From Nectonema munidae (Eukaryota > Nematomorpha > Nectonematoida > Nectonematidae), in NCBI GenBank assembly GCA_030549495.1, contig JAUIRK010000763.1, positions 434,001 to 498,000 of the forward strand: a stretch of DNA of 64,000 bases, read 5' to 3'. Position numbers and translations under genes: made by a program. Of the stretch, positions 11,150-23,293 are shown piece by piece. The notes below the pieces were generated by a model. The model saw only the letters and a list, made by a program, of their open reading frames with translations. It ran no database searches and was not told where the DNA came from. Position 1 is the stretch's first letter, and every line of letters begins with the position of its first letter.

Positions 11150-11935
11150 TCTTCACAAAAGCAAAAAGAATAGAACTTTCTATTGAAAGAAAAGTTGAAT
11201 TAATTAAAACATCATATTCTAGCAAAACTAGTTATCGTCAAATTGCTGCTGAGTATGTTCATTGGAAAAACTGGAAACCGATCAATTCTACTAAATCGAG
11301 AAAAATTTTAAATGTGTACGAGTCAAACTGTAATGAAAATCGAAAGAGACTTTGTGTTAAAGCGAATCCTGCCATTTTTAAAAACTGCGTGCCAGTGTTT
11401 TCAAAAGAAAGAAGCGGGCTCAGACAATTCCAGTATCTGGTACCATGATTAAAGCGCAGGCCCTCATCCATGCTGAAAAACTTAATGAACCTGAATTTAA
11501 AGCATCAAATGGCTGGATAGAAAGTTTTGCAAAGCGTCACCATCTAAATTTTCATATTCAGAAATTTTCACTGATTGGCTGGCTAAGCGATATTGACAGA
11601 AAATGCAACGTTAAAACGTAACATATTAAAAATGAACCATCACACCCAGCCAATGCAGTTTGTTTGACTAATACAAAGGTTATTTACTTTCCGCCTAATA
11701 CGACTCCAAAGCTTCAGCCAATTATAGCCTCCGTGAAAAAACGCTACCGAGAGCGACTTTTACGCACAGTATTGTCACAATCAGGAGATGTCAGTCAAAC
11801 ATCGACTTCACTTGCAAAATCAATTAATATTCTCGATCCCTGACATTGGATCGGTCGGTCATGGAGTGAAGTCACTGCATACACAGTGTCAAGTTGTTTT
11901 CAGAAAGGAGGTTTCCTATTTTGATTCCAGTCTCA
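11150..11935 (+). pseudogene. Tigger/pogo transposase, internally deleted
   Basis: Begins with an HTH of the CENP-B/pogo type (KRIELSIERKVELIKTSY then YRQIAAEY). After frame changes comes the second helix-turn-helix block: IPVSGTMIKAQALIHAEKL and FKASNGWIESFAKRH, matching 'SGWL..F..RH'. It then jumps to the carboxy-terminal DDE region, KVIYFPPNTTPKLQPI and VKKRYRERLL, equivalent to 'lPpNtT..lQPlDqgvi...k..yr..l'. The catalytic core between them is missing, so this is an internal-deletion derivative with additional stops. Terminal repeats were not identified. Confidence 0.8.
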
Positions 11936-14900
11936 TTAAAAGATAATTAATTTCATCTCTTTTTATTGATTATTATTATTATTAACAAAAAATAGCAATC
12001 AGCGATCAGATTTTTCATTGTTTATTATGTGATATGCTTTTGAAATACGCGAATCTTTTACTATAGTCTTTTACGTCGTGTGTTTAGCACGGTTGGATCA
12101 AATACTCGATTTACTTTTTATTGTTGAATACAAAAATACAATTAAAAATGCAAATTACATCACATTTGGATGTAAAGACAACTATAATTTAAATGCATCC
12201 GCACTTGATCCAACGTTGCTTTTAGTGGGGTATGTATACCTTCGAAATATAGTAAACTGATTATTATTATTATTGCGCGTATTTTAGTATATATCCGAGT
12301 ATTTGCTAATGATTTCCAAATCGCATCTTTCTCTTAAATGTCCGCAAATCTATTTTTTTACTTGAAAATGGTGTCTGCTATTGGATAGGGAGATAAAAGA
12401 ATCACTTCTACAAATTGAAACACTATTTCATCATTTTATCTCGTAATATCCAGCTCAATTTTCACGAAAATCAACATAACAAGATTTACATTAAAAAAGG
12501 ACTTCATACAACAACAATATGCCTTTACTTTAAAATATTCAATGAAAGCGTCTACTAATATCTATTGGTTGCTATTTTTACGCATCCAGTTTATTACTTA
12601 GGGTGTGATTAATTGGGGGTGTCATGGCTTTAGAATATTTATGTATATTAAAAACTGGTTTCGGTATTAATGTCACAAGTTTATAGAACTCTTTTTAAAA
12701 AGCTAACACCATTACATACTGATCATATCTAGGTGAGTGCAATTTTTTATAAAAGAAACCAAAAGAAATTTAATTTGCTCAAAGCTCTTTATAGCAGTTT
12801 TGAGTTTTGCTACTGAAAAAGGAAATAGAAAACATGGGGAGAAGTTAGTTATGAATCACTACTTTAAATTAACAAAACTTCAATCTTTTCGCTCGAATGA
12901 TATCTTACCTCTCATTTAAAAAATAATGTTTGAAATCTCCGATCACAGTTTCAAAGATTCTGAGGGAATAGTGCAGCAATTGAAGCAGAAGCTTGGAACT
13001 AATGAAAGAATTACAATGCTATGAATTAAGATCATTTTAGAAAAATTGAAAGTAATAAAGAGCCCGTATTAATTGATCATTTGATTTGCAATTATCAATT
13101 GAAATTTCTTGCTTCCTAACATTTCTCGTGCATAATGTGCTTTCCAGTCAAGTGAACTTTATTTAGACTAATTAATCACTCGTCTCAATTATAATATCGT
13201 TGAGAGTTTGTTCTTTTCATGAAAGCTTCTTTAGAAGATGGATAATAATTACGTTTTTTTATCAAACTCATAATTTTATATGAAAAGTTGAAACTCTTGA
13301 CATTTTTTCGATGCTAAATTAAATGTAACTCTTAACTTTGTAAATCTTCTCTTTGTTTGTATATAATAATATAATCCAATATTATTACAATCATTATATA
13401 AAATTTATAAATTCGACACTCAAAATTTTACATATAAAATTCTAACTTATAAATTTGATGAGAAATCTAACCCGGTCAAAAAATTCAAATCAATATTATT
13501 TTTAACATATGAAATTTTTATTTTTTTATATAATTATATTAAAATGAATTTGGTTTGTAGAACTAAATTTTAATTATTACCGAACTTAACCTTCGCAAGA
13601 CGAAGTGTGGAGTTTTTGTCCAGTCATACTTTCTAATGCATTTTCGTCCACTTTATAAAAAAGTTTTAATATAAAATTTATGTAAATAAATAACAAAATA
13701 TTGAAGGATTCAATTTTTTATAATTTTAACCAAATTTTCTTTCAATAAAAACAAGTTATGTTTTTCTATGGTTTCTTAGGAGCTTTCTTGACAAAATTAG
13801 ATATCTCCGTAACTAATATTCAAATATCTTTTGGAATACATAAATTATAATTTTTTTTAATTTTTTTTTTTTAGAATTAATATACAATTGAGAGAGTAAT
13901 ATTTTCAAAGAAGCTCATCAACTTCCTACAAAGAACAATGAATAAAGATTATAACAAAGATCAAAAAATAAAAAAAATTAAATTTATATTATAAAACTCA
14001 TTAATTAAATCGTTTTAAATTATATAACATATCTTTTTGAAAATAAAGCTCATTCAATTGTATTTATGAAAATTAGTTTATATATAAAAATACAATATCA
14101 ATTAGCTAATTAGCACTTCCTTGATACTCAAGATCTTTTTTTCGATGAGGATGCTCATACGAAATAATTTCAAAGTCACGCCCCTTTAAATAACATCATA
14201 TGAAAGATATTATTGGGTTTGTTGCATTACTTTTAAAAATATATTCTAAAGTAATACAAAACAAAAAACAAATTAAAAATTGCAAGAAATTAAATTACAT
14301 TGCTTTTTCAATCGAAAAAAATTGTTTTTTTTTAAAAGTTTGAACGATTTTTGATTTACATTTCAAATAAAGTTTGATTGAAAAGAATATTTCGATCAAA
14401 CTTTGAGTTGAAGTTTAAAACATTTTTTCACAGATTTTTACCCATTTATTAACACTATTTTGAAAAACGCTGAATAAAAAAATCAAATATTTGTTAGTGG
14501 TCCTTAGGAAAGCTAAAAGATAATCGACAGAAAAAAGACAAAACAAAATTGAAAAAAGACTAAGTATAGTTTTAAAAATGGTGGAAATAAAATGATAAAT
14601 AATTTCTGTAAGCTTAAAAATGTTATAATTAATGAAAAAATTTTAGTCCATAATTCTGATTTTAATTATGTGTATAAGTGTCATTTTTTGAGCATCAATA
14701 TACTATACTTAGATGTAAACTCGTCACACGTAGATCCACTCTTGGACGAATAACCTGGGTTTGAAACGAAGTGAAGTCATTTGTATTTGTTTAACATCAC
14801 TTAGGAAGATCATCGATTACTCTTGAACTAGTTTCTGAGCTCCAATTTTGAAAATATACGATAAATTTATTGTGAAATAATATCACTATTTATTAATTTT

Positions 14901-15250
14901 GCTAATTATTTGGCTTATAAAGATGGCTTTTGCAATTCCAATTATTTAGAGAGAGCAAAAAATTATATAAAAGACTGATCATTGTGTTTAGTACTTTCTT
15001 TAATTAATGGTTTCCAGGACAGAAGACAATGAAATATAAAATAGTATTACTTCTGATACAGTCAAGGTTTACTGTTTTCGGAAGCTAGCAATACAATATG
15101 ATTCAATGGAGGTGATTTATTGGTTCATCTAAAAACAAATCTTGAAAGATGTTTTGCGCAATAATAACATAACAGCATAATTTATTAGTGAAAGTAGGCA
15201 GAGCCTGTTATTTATCGCATCTGAGTAAAGGAAAGAAGAAGGGGAGAATG
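11936..15250. other. Long AT-rich intron stretch without recognisable genes
   Basis: I see no exon, RNA gene or element I can name. A short AAT/TAT-rich region lies near 11970-12270. The 60-codon frames at 12078 and 12737 have no family resemblance and no splice support. Confidence 0.4.
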
Positions 15251-15256
15251 CAAGGT

Positions 15257-15490
15257 TTAGCAGAGCTCAAGCATTCTGTCTTTCCAAAATTCATCCAATT
15301 TGTTCTTAAAATCATATACGTTTGGAACTGATTTACAAAACGATTTCTGAAATTTTTGAGAGTGGAATTTTTGGTTTCTTTTTGAAAAATCAGGTAAAAT
15401 TCTAGAGTTGATGAGCATCTTTCCATGAAGGATATTATTATAAGAGGAAAGAAACATGTGAACACTTGAAATAGATGTAAACGTGCTCAA
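15257..15490 (-). pseudogene. LINE ORF2 carboxy-terminal fragment
   Basis: The minus-strand frame reads ILPDFSKRNQKFHSQKF then QKSFCKSVPNVYDFKNKLDE and FWKDR. 'F..r....WN.lP..v....s...FKn.LD.fWk' is the standard end of Jockey/CR1-type reverse-transcriptase proteins, here with some core residues changed. The frame ends at a stop after LELC. A second frame over the same bases is a shadow. The fragment sits alone in the giant intron, consistent with 5' truncation at insertion. Confidence 0.6.
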
Positions 15491-16600
15491 ATTATATCAA
15501 GAGCATAAATGCAAACTTTTTGGAGATTTGAAAGTGCTTGGATCGTCTTAGATATTGAATAGCCACAATAAAACAGACTACTTAGACAGACTTTGAAAAT
15601 TGGTGTTCAAAATTGATGTTGATATTAGTTCCATCAAATAAAATGCATTTACCACCTTTACCCATAAAACTTGGAATAATAAAGAACTGCATTAACAAAA
15701 TCTCCTTGTGATGTATTAAAATGATATACTTTTTAATGGCAAATCTCTCATGTTGGAAGATTTTAAGTTACATGACTAATCTTTATTTGAGAAGATAACT
15801 ATAGGTAATTGGAAGAAAATCTTATTTCTGCACAGAAAAATAATATGTCTATGAAATTGCAATTTTTGAGTTTTCTTTTAGATATTTTAAAGAAAGCTCG
15901 TTGCTGTTAGTGAGGAAGATGGTATAAAAAGAGCGGGGAAATATAAAAGCTGTTTTTTTGTTAGTAATAAGAGATATTCTGTCAAAGCATCAATAAGAGC
16001 TCTAATTTAAGTTCAAATATATATCTTGAGAAATTTGCGTGAGTAAAAAATTGAATATTAAATTTGCGTTCAGCTTTAAATTTCACAGAAAAGAAATAGC
16101 GGTTAATTTTAAAGGAGATTTCATTTCTAGAAAAATTGTTTATCCCTTTAGTTTATATCATATGAAATTTGAGTAATACACATATTTTTAGATTCTATGT
16201 ATGGTTGTTTGATCGCTAGGTATTAGGAATTACATTACGAATGCATTAAGTTGTTTAGGAGATGATAGTAAGATTGGTTAGATACTTTGCTTCCATACAA
16301 CTCAACACAAAGAGTGCAATTGGGCCTCACGGATAAAACCTCTTCAAGTATCTTTACCTTTTGGGATAGGCGAGATAACTAATCACATTAGTATACGCTT
16401 TACTATTAAAATATTAAACAAAATACAATGCAAGTGAGTTAACTAGATTATCTTAAAATCGAATAATATATTATTAAGCCTTACTAATCAATATTCATTA
16501 AGTAAATTTACATAAATTTGAATAATAAATTTTTTATTTTCTGTTAAACCAGTAAAATGTTCTCTTTACTCAATAAATTTGTAATATTCAGGAAAATCTG
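15491..16600. other. AT-rich intron stretch, nothing recognised
   Basis: No exon or element identified on either strand. Confidence 0.4.
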
Positions 16601-16765
16601 CAATTTTTTTTGTTGTCAGCATCGCATTTAAGGGAAGAATAATGTTCCATAGCTAGACAGGTGGTAAGGATAGTGATAATCGGGAATCGAACCCAGCCTA
16701 TCTGAATCGAAACCCCACGCTCCTACCACTAAGCACAAACTATTCAGTTAGCCAGAAACATAAAA
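16601..16765 (-). mobile_element. tRNA-derived SINE (type 2)
   Basis: On the minus strand there is an A-box-like TTAGTGGTAGGAGC and, about 35 bases later, a perfect B box GGGTTCGATTCCCG. The spacing is that of a tRNA head, but the flanking bases do not form a seven-pair acceptor stem and there is no plausible anticodon arm. The tRNA-like part is followed by an unrelated body ending in an A-rich run. This is a different family from the SINE at 37.5, 39.9 and 30.1 kb. Confidence 0.6.
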
Positions 16766-17124
16766 AAAAGTTGATTTTAATTGTTACTACACAAGATAAG
16801 TAATGCGAAATTGGTTTTAATGCATGCTGTGCTCACTTGTGTTCAACAAAAAATTCTAGAAAAAAATTAATTTGTACAGTTAATTCTTCTCCTTGACATT
16901 CTCTAAATGTAGCTCGTAGATCTGTGATTGAAACCAGCTTATAAAGTGTGCATTTTTTGGCATCGTTAATAAGCCTTGTTGTCGCGTTTAAGAGACTATT
17001 GGCAATTCTGAAATACTTTTTGCAAAAAGAGTCAAATTACAAAAAATTTCATGTCAGGATTCATGGAAAAAGTTCACTGACAAAATGATGGGTTAGAGAC
17101 ATTTAAACCTGGCGTTCTTGGGTA

Positions 17125-17195
17125 TAGGCGTTTTGGCGCGGTCTTTTGGACTCTTTCGATTTTGGCGCCTTCCCTTTGGGCGCGCAACTTTGGCA
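17125..17195 (+). repeat. GC-rich block of imperfect TTTTGGCGC repeats
   Basis: Within about 70 bases the unit occurs four times in drifting form: GTTTTGGCGCGG, ATTTTGGCGCCT, CCTTTGGGCGCGC and ACTTTGGCAC. Base composition is sharply different from the surrounding AT-rich intron. No protein or RNA family is recognised. Confidence 0.5.
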
Positions 17196-17199
17196 CTAA

Positions 17200-18400
17200 A
17201 AAAATAGTAAAGAAAAAATTGTTTTCATCATCACTATTTTTGATTATTCAAATCACATCTACCCCCTTTTTAAAATGAAACATTACAATATTTAAAAAAA
17301 AAAAGGGAATGATGACTGATTCAATCAATCCACTAAAATTACGATTTGAGAGCCATGGGTAAGCGAAGCGCTAAACTTACCCCCATCAACATATGCCACT
17401 ACTTATGCCAATTATTATCATTAGCTAAAAAAATCAAAAAAATCAGATGCTACATTGCGAATGCAAATTATGCAAAATCACTATAATAAAAATATCATAA
17501 TATCACATAAAATGCCCTTTGTTTGAAGAAGTATAAATGAGCTGTGAAAGTTCGGTTGTGAAAAATAGTAATAGTGAAAATACTATTTTTTTTAATGATA
17601 ATTTGAAGAATCAAATGTTAGAAGACAGACTTATAATTTTTTGGAGAACTTGGATGAGTTTGTTTCTGTTTTCCATTTATCAACAGATTTATTTGAACAC
17701 ATTCACAAAGAAAGCTCTGCAAAATATTCCTATAATTTACGCTCTTCCCTCAAATTTATACGAAAGATCTACTGTCTAACAATATTTCATTTCTAATTAA
17801 ACTAAAAGCAACACGGTGATTTGATGGTGCCATGAGATTAGAACAAGGAAATGCAAACGATGTTAATCTCATTCTAGTTAATGAACTTATGACTTATGAA
17901 CTTATGAATATGATAAAACATTTCTCAAATGGTGAAACAATTTTTACACTATTCTTATCGAGAGAAAACTTTTACAAATAAAACGAATAAAAAATCTTTC
18001 GTTAACATTTTCAACAGGGGTACTATGAGATTAGAGTATTTTTCTATAGAAGAGATGTTTAAACCGGTTTGCCCCGACCCACTAGGTGGCCACGGAACTT
18101 TAACGGAAGGGTCTTGTAACGTCTTAAGAAAAGACTTAAGGAGTTAATAATAATTTGTCATCATTACATTTTTTGAAACAATTCTTGTTTAAACTTTTGC
18201 GAATTTTCACATCAACATTACATAGTTTTCTAGCAACATCATTATAGTTTTTTTGGTACTAAATCTCTCTCTGTATATATCATTACAATCGCATTGAGAA
18301 ATCATACAGTATTTAGTGCTATGCTGTGTTGAGTTCAGAGTCAAAGAAGGCACCATAACCTGAATGTACTCCGGTTAGAGTACGTCAAAAAAATTATACG
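17200..18400. other. Intron stretch without a supported gene
   Basis: Open frames at 17537-17779 and 17929-18147 on the plus strand have no recognisable domain. The second contains FKPVCPDPLGGHGTLTEG and may be a transposon-derived remnant, but I cannot place it. Confidence 0.3.
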
Positions 18401-18404
18401 CTAA

Positions 18405-19540
18405 AGTACAACCCTGGGTAAAAAATACCCATATTAAAAATTTATAAATTTAAACCAAAATAGCCGAGAAAGCATAAAAATATAAATACTTTTTTTGTAT
18501 CAAACAATAATATAACTAAAAAAACAAAAAGTAACGTTTATTTTTTTATTTCAAAGCAACTTATGCAGATTGGTAGCGAGTGCTCGCTGCAAATAACCTT
18601 CTGACACATTGAGCATAATGTCTTTGACTTTCTGTCTGTCTTACAAAAAACACATCTCTTTTGCTTTTCTATTTCAATAATTTTTCGATGAATATCATAA
18701 TGGCATCGCTCTCACAGTCAGGTTTTAAGGAATCACGAATTTTGAAGGGAATTTCACGAAAAATATTAGCTTTTTGTTGTTTTTTGAGGAAATTTGATCC
18801 ATGTTTTTCCATCTTTCGAGATCAAATTTGACTTTAGTGAATTAGAATTTTCTGGTATATTATCATTATCAGACTCACTTTCAGATTCAAAAAAATCCTC
18901 ACTTACATCGTTTTCATCACAAGATGAGAGAAACTCGTCGTTATAACTACCATCATCTTCAGAAGAAAATTCATCAACTTCTTCAACACCAAATGGGCAA
19001 AGCTTATCTATCACCTGATTTTCACTATCGCTGAACATAGATTGATATATGGAACACAGCGCTCTTTCTTTTAACTCTCTTTCTTTAGGCATTGGAAAAG
19101 TATAAAAAAGCTTGAGAAATAATATATATGATGGCTCTGAAGTAAGATAATAGCAAAGTTTGTTCAATCAAAATGATAAATGAAACTGACGTGTAAATGA
19201 AAAAAATCGAAGAACAGGTGATGAAGATAAATGAAAACAGCAAGTAAGATACATCAAAATTTGACAAGACACATGCAGCATGAATGTGTGTTGTTATAGA
19301 GACTTAGAAATCATATAATATTAGTGACACATATATGGATATTTTTTACCCAGGGATGTACTTTCGCATATATTTTATCACAGTTTTTTGAAAATATGAA
19401 AAATCAAGTTTTTTGTGAAGTTATTTTAAAGTAAATTGAAATTTAATAACATAAATTAAATTTTATTTGAATCGAGTTAAAAGTTTTTGATATATAAGAT
19501 ATGGAAAAAACAAATGGGTAAAAAATACCCAGGTTGTACT
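18405..19540 (-). mobile_element. piggyBac element, internal-deletion derivative
   Basis: Bounded by CTAA on the left (decayed TTAA) and TTAA at 19541-19544. Both ends begin AGTACAACC then TGGGTA. The minus-strand frame at 18766-19167 is the acidic amino-terminal domain of a piggyBac transposase (FSSEDDGSYNDEF, SESESDNDN) leading into ISKDGKTWIKFPQ, the usual 'kdg..W...p' entry. After NIFREIPFKIRDSLKP the sequence jumps straight to the carboxy-terminal zinc-binding tail: RCVFCKTDRKSK, LCSMCQKVICSEHSLPIC. The whole DDD catalytic domain is missing. A second copy of the terminal motif (ACCCAGGGATGTACTTT) lies inside the right end near 19350. Confidence 0.85.
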
Positions 19541-19568
19541 TTAATAAAAGAAACATCCAGAACAAGCA

Positions 19569-19799
19569 ATGAAAGATTTGGATTTTTTACACTATATGAA
19601 CAATGTCTCAAAACTTGATTCTAAAGAGTTGTTTCATGGGGAGAATGAAGAAGTAGCTGAGACCTCATATGAAATTGCATTGGAAAATAAACAGACTAAA
19701 CAGAAAAGTCAGGCACAATTGCAGAAACACTTGGAAACCGTGAATATTGAAACCAGTAAATCTTTATTTATGAAGCCTTTCAGAGGTTTATTGATGTGA
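19569..19799 (+). CDS. Hypothetical 76-codon frame next to the piggyBac insertion
   Basis: Reads MKDLDFLHYMNNVSKLDSKE and then a charged, glutamine- and lysine-rich helix-like stretch (TKQKSQAQLQKHLETVNIE). The frame is open back to about 19555 (KHPEQA), where there is an AG, and then stops. Composition is protein-like and unlike the surroundings, but I recognise no family. It begins about 25 bases from the piggyBac target site, so it may be part of an older element or of an exon split by the insertion. Confidence 0.25.
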   Translation: MKDLDFLHYMNNVSKLDSKELFHGENEEVAETSYEIALENKQTKQKSQAQLQKHLETVNIETSKSLFMKPFRGLLM

Positions 19800-20775
19800 A
19801 GGAGTGGATTATGGCCAAAATATATGTTTCATTTTTTTTCCTATTAATTCGAAAAGTTAATAGAGATGAGTGTCCGTGTTCTCTCTCAAGTTTTTGCTTT
19901 TGTGAGAGACGTTCATTCAGCTGACATTTAATACAAATTACAATTCTACAATTAAAAATAAAATATCGATTAAATAAAGTGTTCATATCTTACCTACATT
20001 TTAAACATCAAAAACCTTAATTTGAAAGTTCAATGGAAGCCAATATATATTTTCCTTTTTTTAAAAGTCTTCTAGCTGTTGTTCTAAAACAACAGAGCTG
20101 GCTGATCCATCAGAGTGTGCAACCACGTGTATAGAACATGATAATTTGTGATTAATTTATTTTGATGATATTCGTAACTTTACACAAAGCTCGCTAGATT
20201 ATTGAGCTTTGCCAAAAATGATGTTTAAAGTGTGAATAACTTTTCTCTAAAACTGACGTTCAAAATGTCTAACTTTTCAGTGCATTGACGTCACAACTTC
20301 CTCTTACTCAATTTTTTAGATGGATCTAGAGAATTGTAATTCCCACAACCATTTTGATAATTTGAATATTTTGAAATATTTTGAAGAATTCGGTATCTCT
20401 TATAACCATTTGAGAAATGATACAAAACTAAGAAATCTTCTTTTATTGTTTTTTCTTCAATTTTTGATCAATGAATAGAAAGGTAACAAATACCCATGTT
20501 TATGTTCGAAAATGCAAAAATGAGAAAAGCGATACTAAATTGCGCGCATAAATTTCAATCTCAGGTATTAAAATTTATTTTAAAAATACTGTTTTTAACC
20601 TTTTTTCACCAAAGCAAAATGTTTAAAATGAATATTTATGTACAAAGTTGAGAAATGTTTCTTTAAAGTTGTAAATAATTTTATCCATCTTTTTAAACTT
20701 TTTAAATTTGAGATACTTTGTATGATCCTTGTAAACTCTTTTTCACATTTCTTTAAACTCCATAAAACACGATCT
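19800..20775. other. AT-rich intron stretch, nothing recognised
   Basis: No exon or element identified. Confidence 0.4.
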
Positions 20776-20779
20776 TACA

Positions 20780-21990
20780 ATATTGTGGATTGATGCTGGC
20801 AAAATAACAAATGAGAATCTTATATTGCCTACAGAATTTTGAAAGTGAGTAGCATAAGGTACATTTCATCAGCCATTACTGGCTTAGAGCGGACTTTTCA
20901 ATTTTTCATCACATTGGGGAAAGCACAAGAAATAGGAACATATCAAGAATATTTTTTATTAGTCGTTCCATAAGATTTGATGAAAAAAGAAAGTAGAGTT
21001 TCAAGAAGAGATGTCTTTGATGAAATGAACAAGTTATTTATGAGATTTCACACTCCTGGTGAAAGTTTTATAGTTAACGAACAATTCATTCCTTTTAGGG
21101 GACGTTGTCCATTTACTCAATACAACCCAAGCAAGCCTGATAAATACGGAATGAAAGTGTTTTGGATATATGCGACGCAAAAACTTATTATCCTTTAAAA
21201 GCAAAACCTTATTTGAGAAAAAAATTTGATATTCGTCAAAAAAGATGAGCAGAAAATGTTTTTTTAGAACTTTCTTTTCCCTTCAATCAAAGCGATAGAA
21301 ATATCACAGTTGACAATTGTTTTACAGACTTGAACTTGTCTAACATATCACTCAAAATCGGCTTACAATAGTGAGAAAAAATAACTGTGAGAAAAAATAA
21401 AAGCTTTATTCCAGCAAATTTCCTTGCTTCAAAATCCAAAACTGTACATAGCTTTCATATGTTCCTAAAAAAAATAAAGATGTGATATTTTATGAAGTAT
21501 TATGCATCATAATGGCGTTGTTTCAGAGGAAAAAAACCGAAATCAATCTTTTTTATATCCAGACTAAAGGAAGAGTAGACATTTTGGATCAGCTGGTGCA
21601 TTGCTACATGTCGAAAAGAAGAAAAAAAACGTTGGCCAATGTGTTTTTTTTTATAATATGTTAGATGTTGCAGTAATAGCATCTTTCATAATATGGATCA
21701 ATTCAAACTATCCATCTTGGCAAAAAAAATAAAGAATTGAAGCGTCGATTATTTCTAGAAAAGTTGTCATTAATCATATTTTAAAGAGAATTAAAACAGA
21801 TAAGTTAAGAAAGCTGGAACAAAAGACACTTGGGTTGATGGGCTTTTCTTAAAAGAAAACGATACTATATTTGTCCATCAGTTAAAGATCGCAAAAGTAA
21901 CCAAATTTGTTTTCATTGTAAAAAAACATATGTGGCGACCATCTATCATAAAACAAATATGCAAAAATTATATTTGATTTTATTGTTGAT
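20780..21990 (+). pseudogene. piggyBac transposase, degenerate
   Basis: DDE_Tnp_1_7 family. In order: RSIRFDEKESRVSRRDVFDE ('iRFDdk..R..r...D'), then FIVNEQFIPFRGRCPFTQY and NPSKPDKYGMKVFWIYAT, matching 'lTvDEq.vpFrGRcpfkqYmpsKP.kYGiK.w'. Next come DRNITVDNCFTDLNLS ('nvtvDnfFts..L'), YIQTKGRVDILDQLVHCYMS ('YN.tKgGVD.lDqm...Y') and a decayed cysteine-rich tail. The first catalytic aspartate of 'DE' is replaced by asparagine in the first motif (NEQ), and several stops and frame changes interrupt the gene. No clean ends were located. Confidence 0.85.
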
Positions 21991-22384
21991 AAATAATCGT
22001 ATTTTTGGATTTTTTTTCATATATACTATTTCGGGGATAGAGATAGTTGGGTTAACAGCTTGACTTGAATCTTGTATTCTACAGGATCAAATCTTCGTGT
22101 TTTAACGTTTATATAGTTTGATACAAACAGAATCATTTTGTCTTACGGTAAAAATTTCTACACTACCTTTATTTTTACTAGGAGAATTCACCACATATTC
22201 GAGCAGACTATTCCAATATCAATTGATAATTCCCTTTGAAAAGAATCTTTTACAAAAGCGTTTTTCTCTCTACTTTTTATAAATTTAAACTGGTGCATTC
22301 TCTGATATCTTTTCGAGGACGATGACAAAATACATAAAAATAGCAATAAAGTTTTTTAAATAAGAAAGTATATAAGTGAATATG

Positions 22385-22485
22385 CGTACATATCTTGGTA
22401 ATCTAATTAGAGCTCTTGGTCCTTGCCAGTCTTTGAAAACACAATCTGGCCCACATCTGAAGAAAGGTTGCCCAATGCCATGCAT
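22385..22485. other. Exon-like block of balanced composition
   Basis: About 100 bases near 47% GC inside AT-rich DNA, open in three frames. The minus strand reads MHGIGQPFFRCGPDCVFKDW from ATG 22485, through ALIRLPRY, to a possible GTACGC donor. The plus strand reads SSWSLPVFENTIWPTSEERL after an AG. I cannot choose a strand or name a family; a transposon remnant is as likely as a host exon. Confidence 0.25.
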
Positions 22486-22970
22486 TTAAATATGAACGTA
22501 TAATTTGTTCACTTTAGAGTTTTCTAGATCTTCAATTATATTATGGATGACAAGAAGTTAAAAAACTAACAAACTAAAAGTTAAGAACAAAGGATGCTTA
22601 TCCTTTCAAATGTAAAATTTTTATAGAATTTTCCCATTATAATATAAAAGGACCCTAAAAATAAAAGTAAAAGCGATGTCACTTTCTTTTTCAACTTCTC
22701 CCTGTGGAAAGAACATTAACATTCAAAAAATGTCTAGCCAATAGCACACGTTTTCATAACTGAAGAACAATATCAGACGCACACAGATGCACCCACTCAT
22801 TGACACAGACACACAGAGATGCAGATAAAAAGGAATAAGTCATAAATAAATTATTGAGTGGACCTCCAAAAACAATGATCAGTATATATGGCGTTTTGCT
22901 ATTGCATCGACCTGTAACATGTGATCTATTTAATACGCGTCATAGACTCGTATAACGCCCAATGAGTAGT

Positions 22971-22974
<4 letters not shown>

Positions 22975-23008
<34 letters not shown>

Positions 23009-23009
23009 C
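22975..23009. repeat. CT microsatellite
   Basis: A run of about 12 CT units with slightly impure edges (CCCTCCC on the left, CTTCTCTCC on the right). Confidence 0.95.
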
Positions 23010-23293
23010 AGAAAAGTGTTGGATAAAAGAGTGATTTTTTTTATAAGTCAAATATAAATGGAAATACTTTCCTTAACTATTCAAATACAAGTATAGGTAA
23101 AGGTGACGGTACCTTGACCTGTTTTAATTGCAGAAAGCTCAATTGGACCGCTTTTGTCGAACTATAAGCAATGAATACCTCATTATACTATGATCATATA
23201 ATAAAGCATGTATCGATCACTATTTAAAAGATTGGAAAGCAATACATTTTTGTTGAAAATTTTGTGTGCCATCGGATTAGTTGACCATGTGTA

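Noticed and set aside
15208-15465. Minus-strand 85-codon frame
   Set aside because: Out-of-frame shadow of the LINE carboxy-terminal fragment.
16660-16745. Possible tRNA gene on the minus strand
   Set aside because: A and B boxes are present, but there is no acceptor stem or anticodon arm, so a SINE head is the better call.
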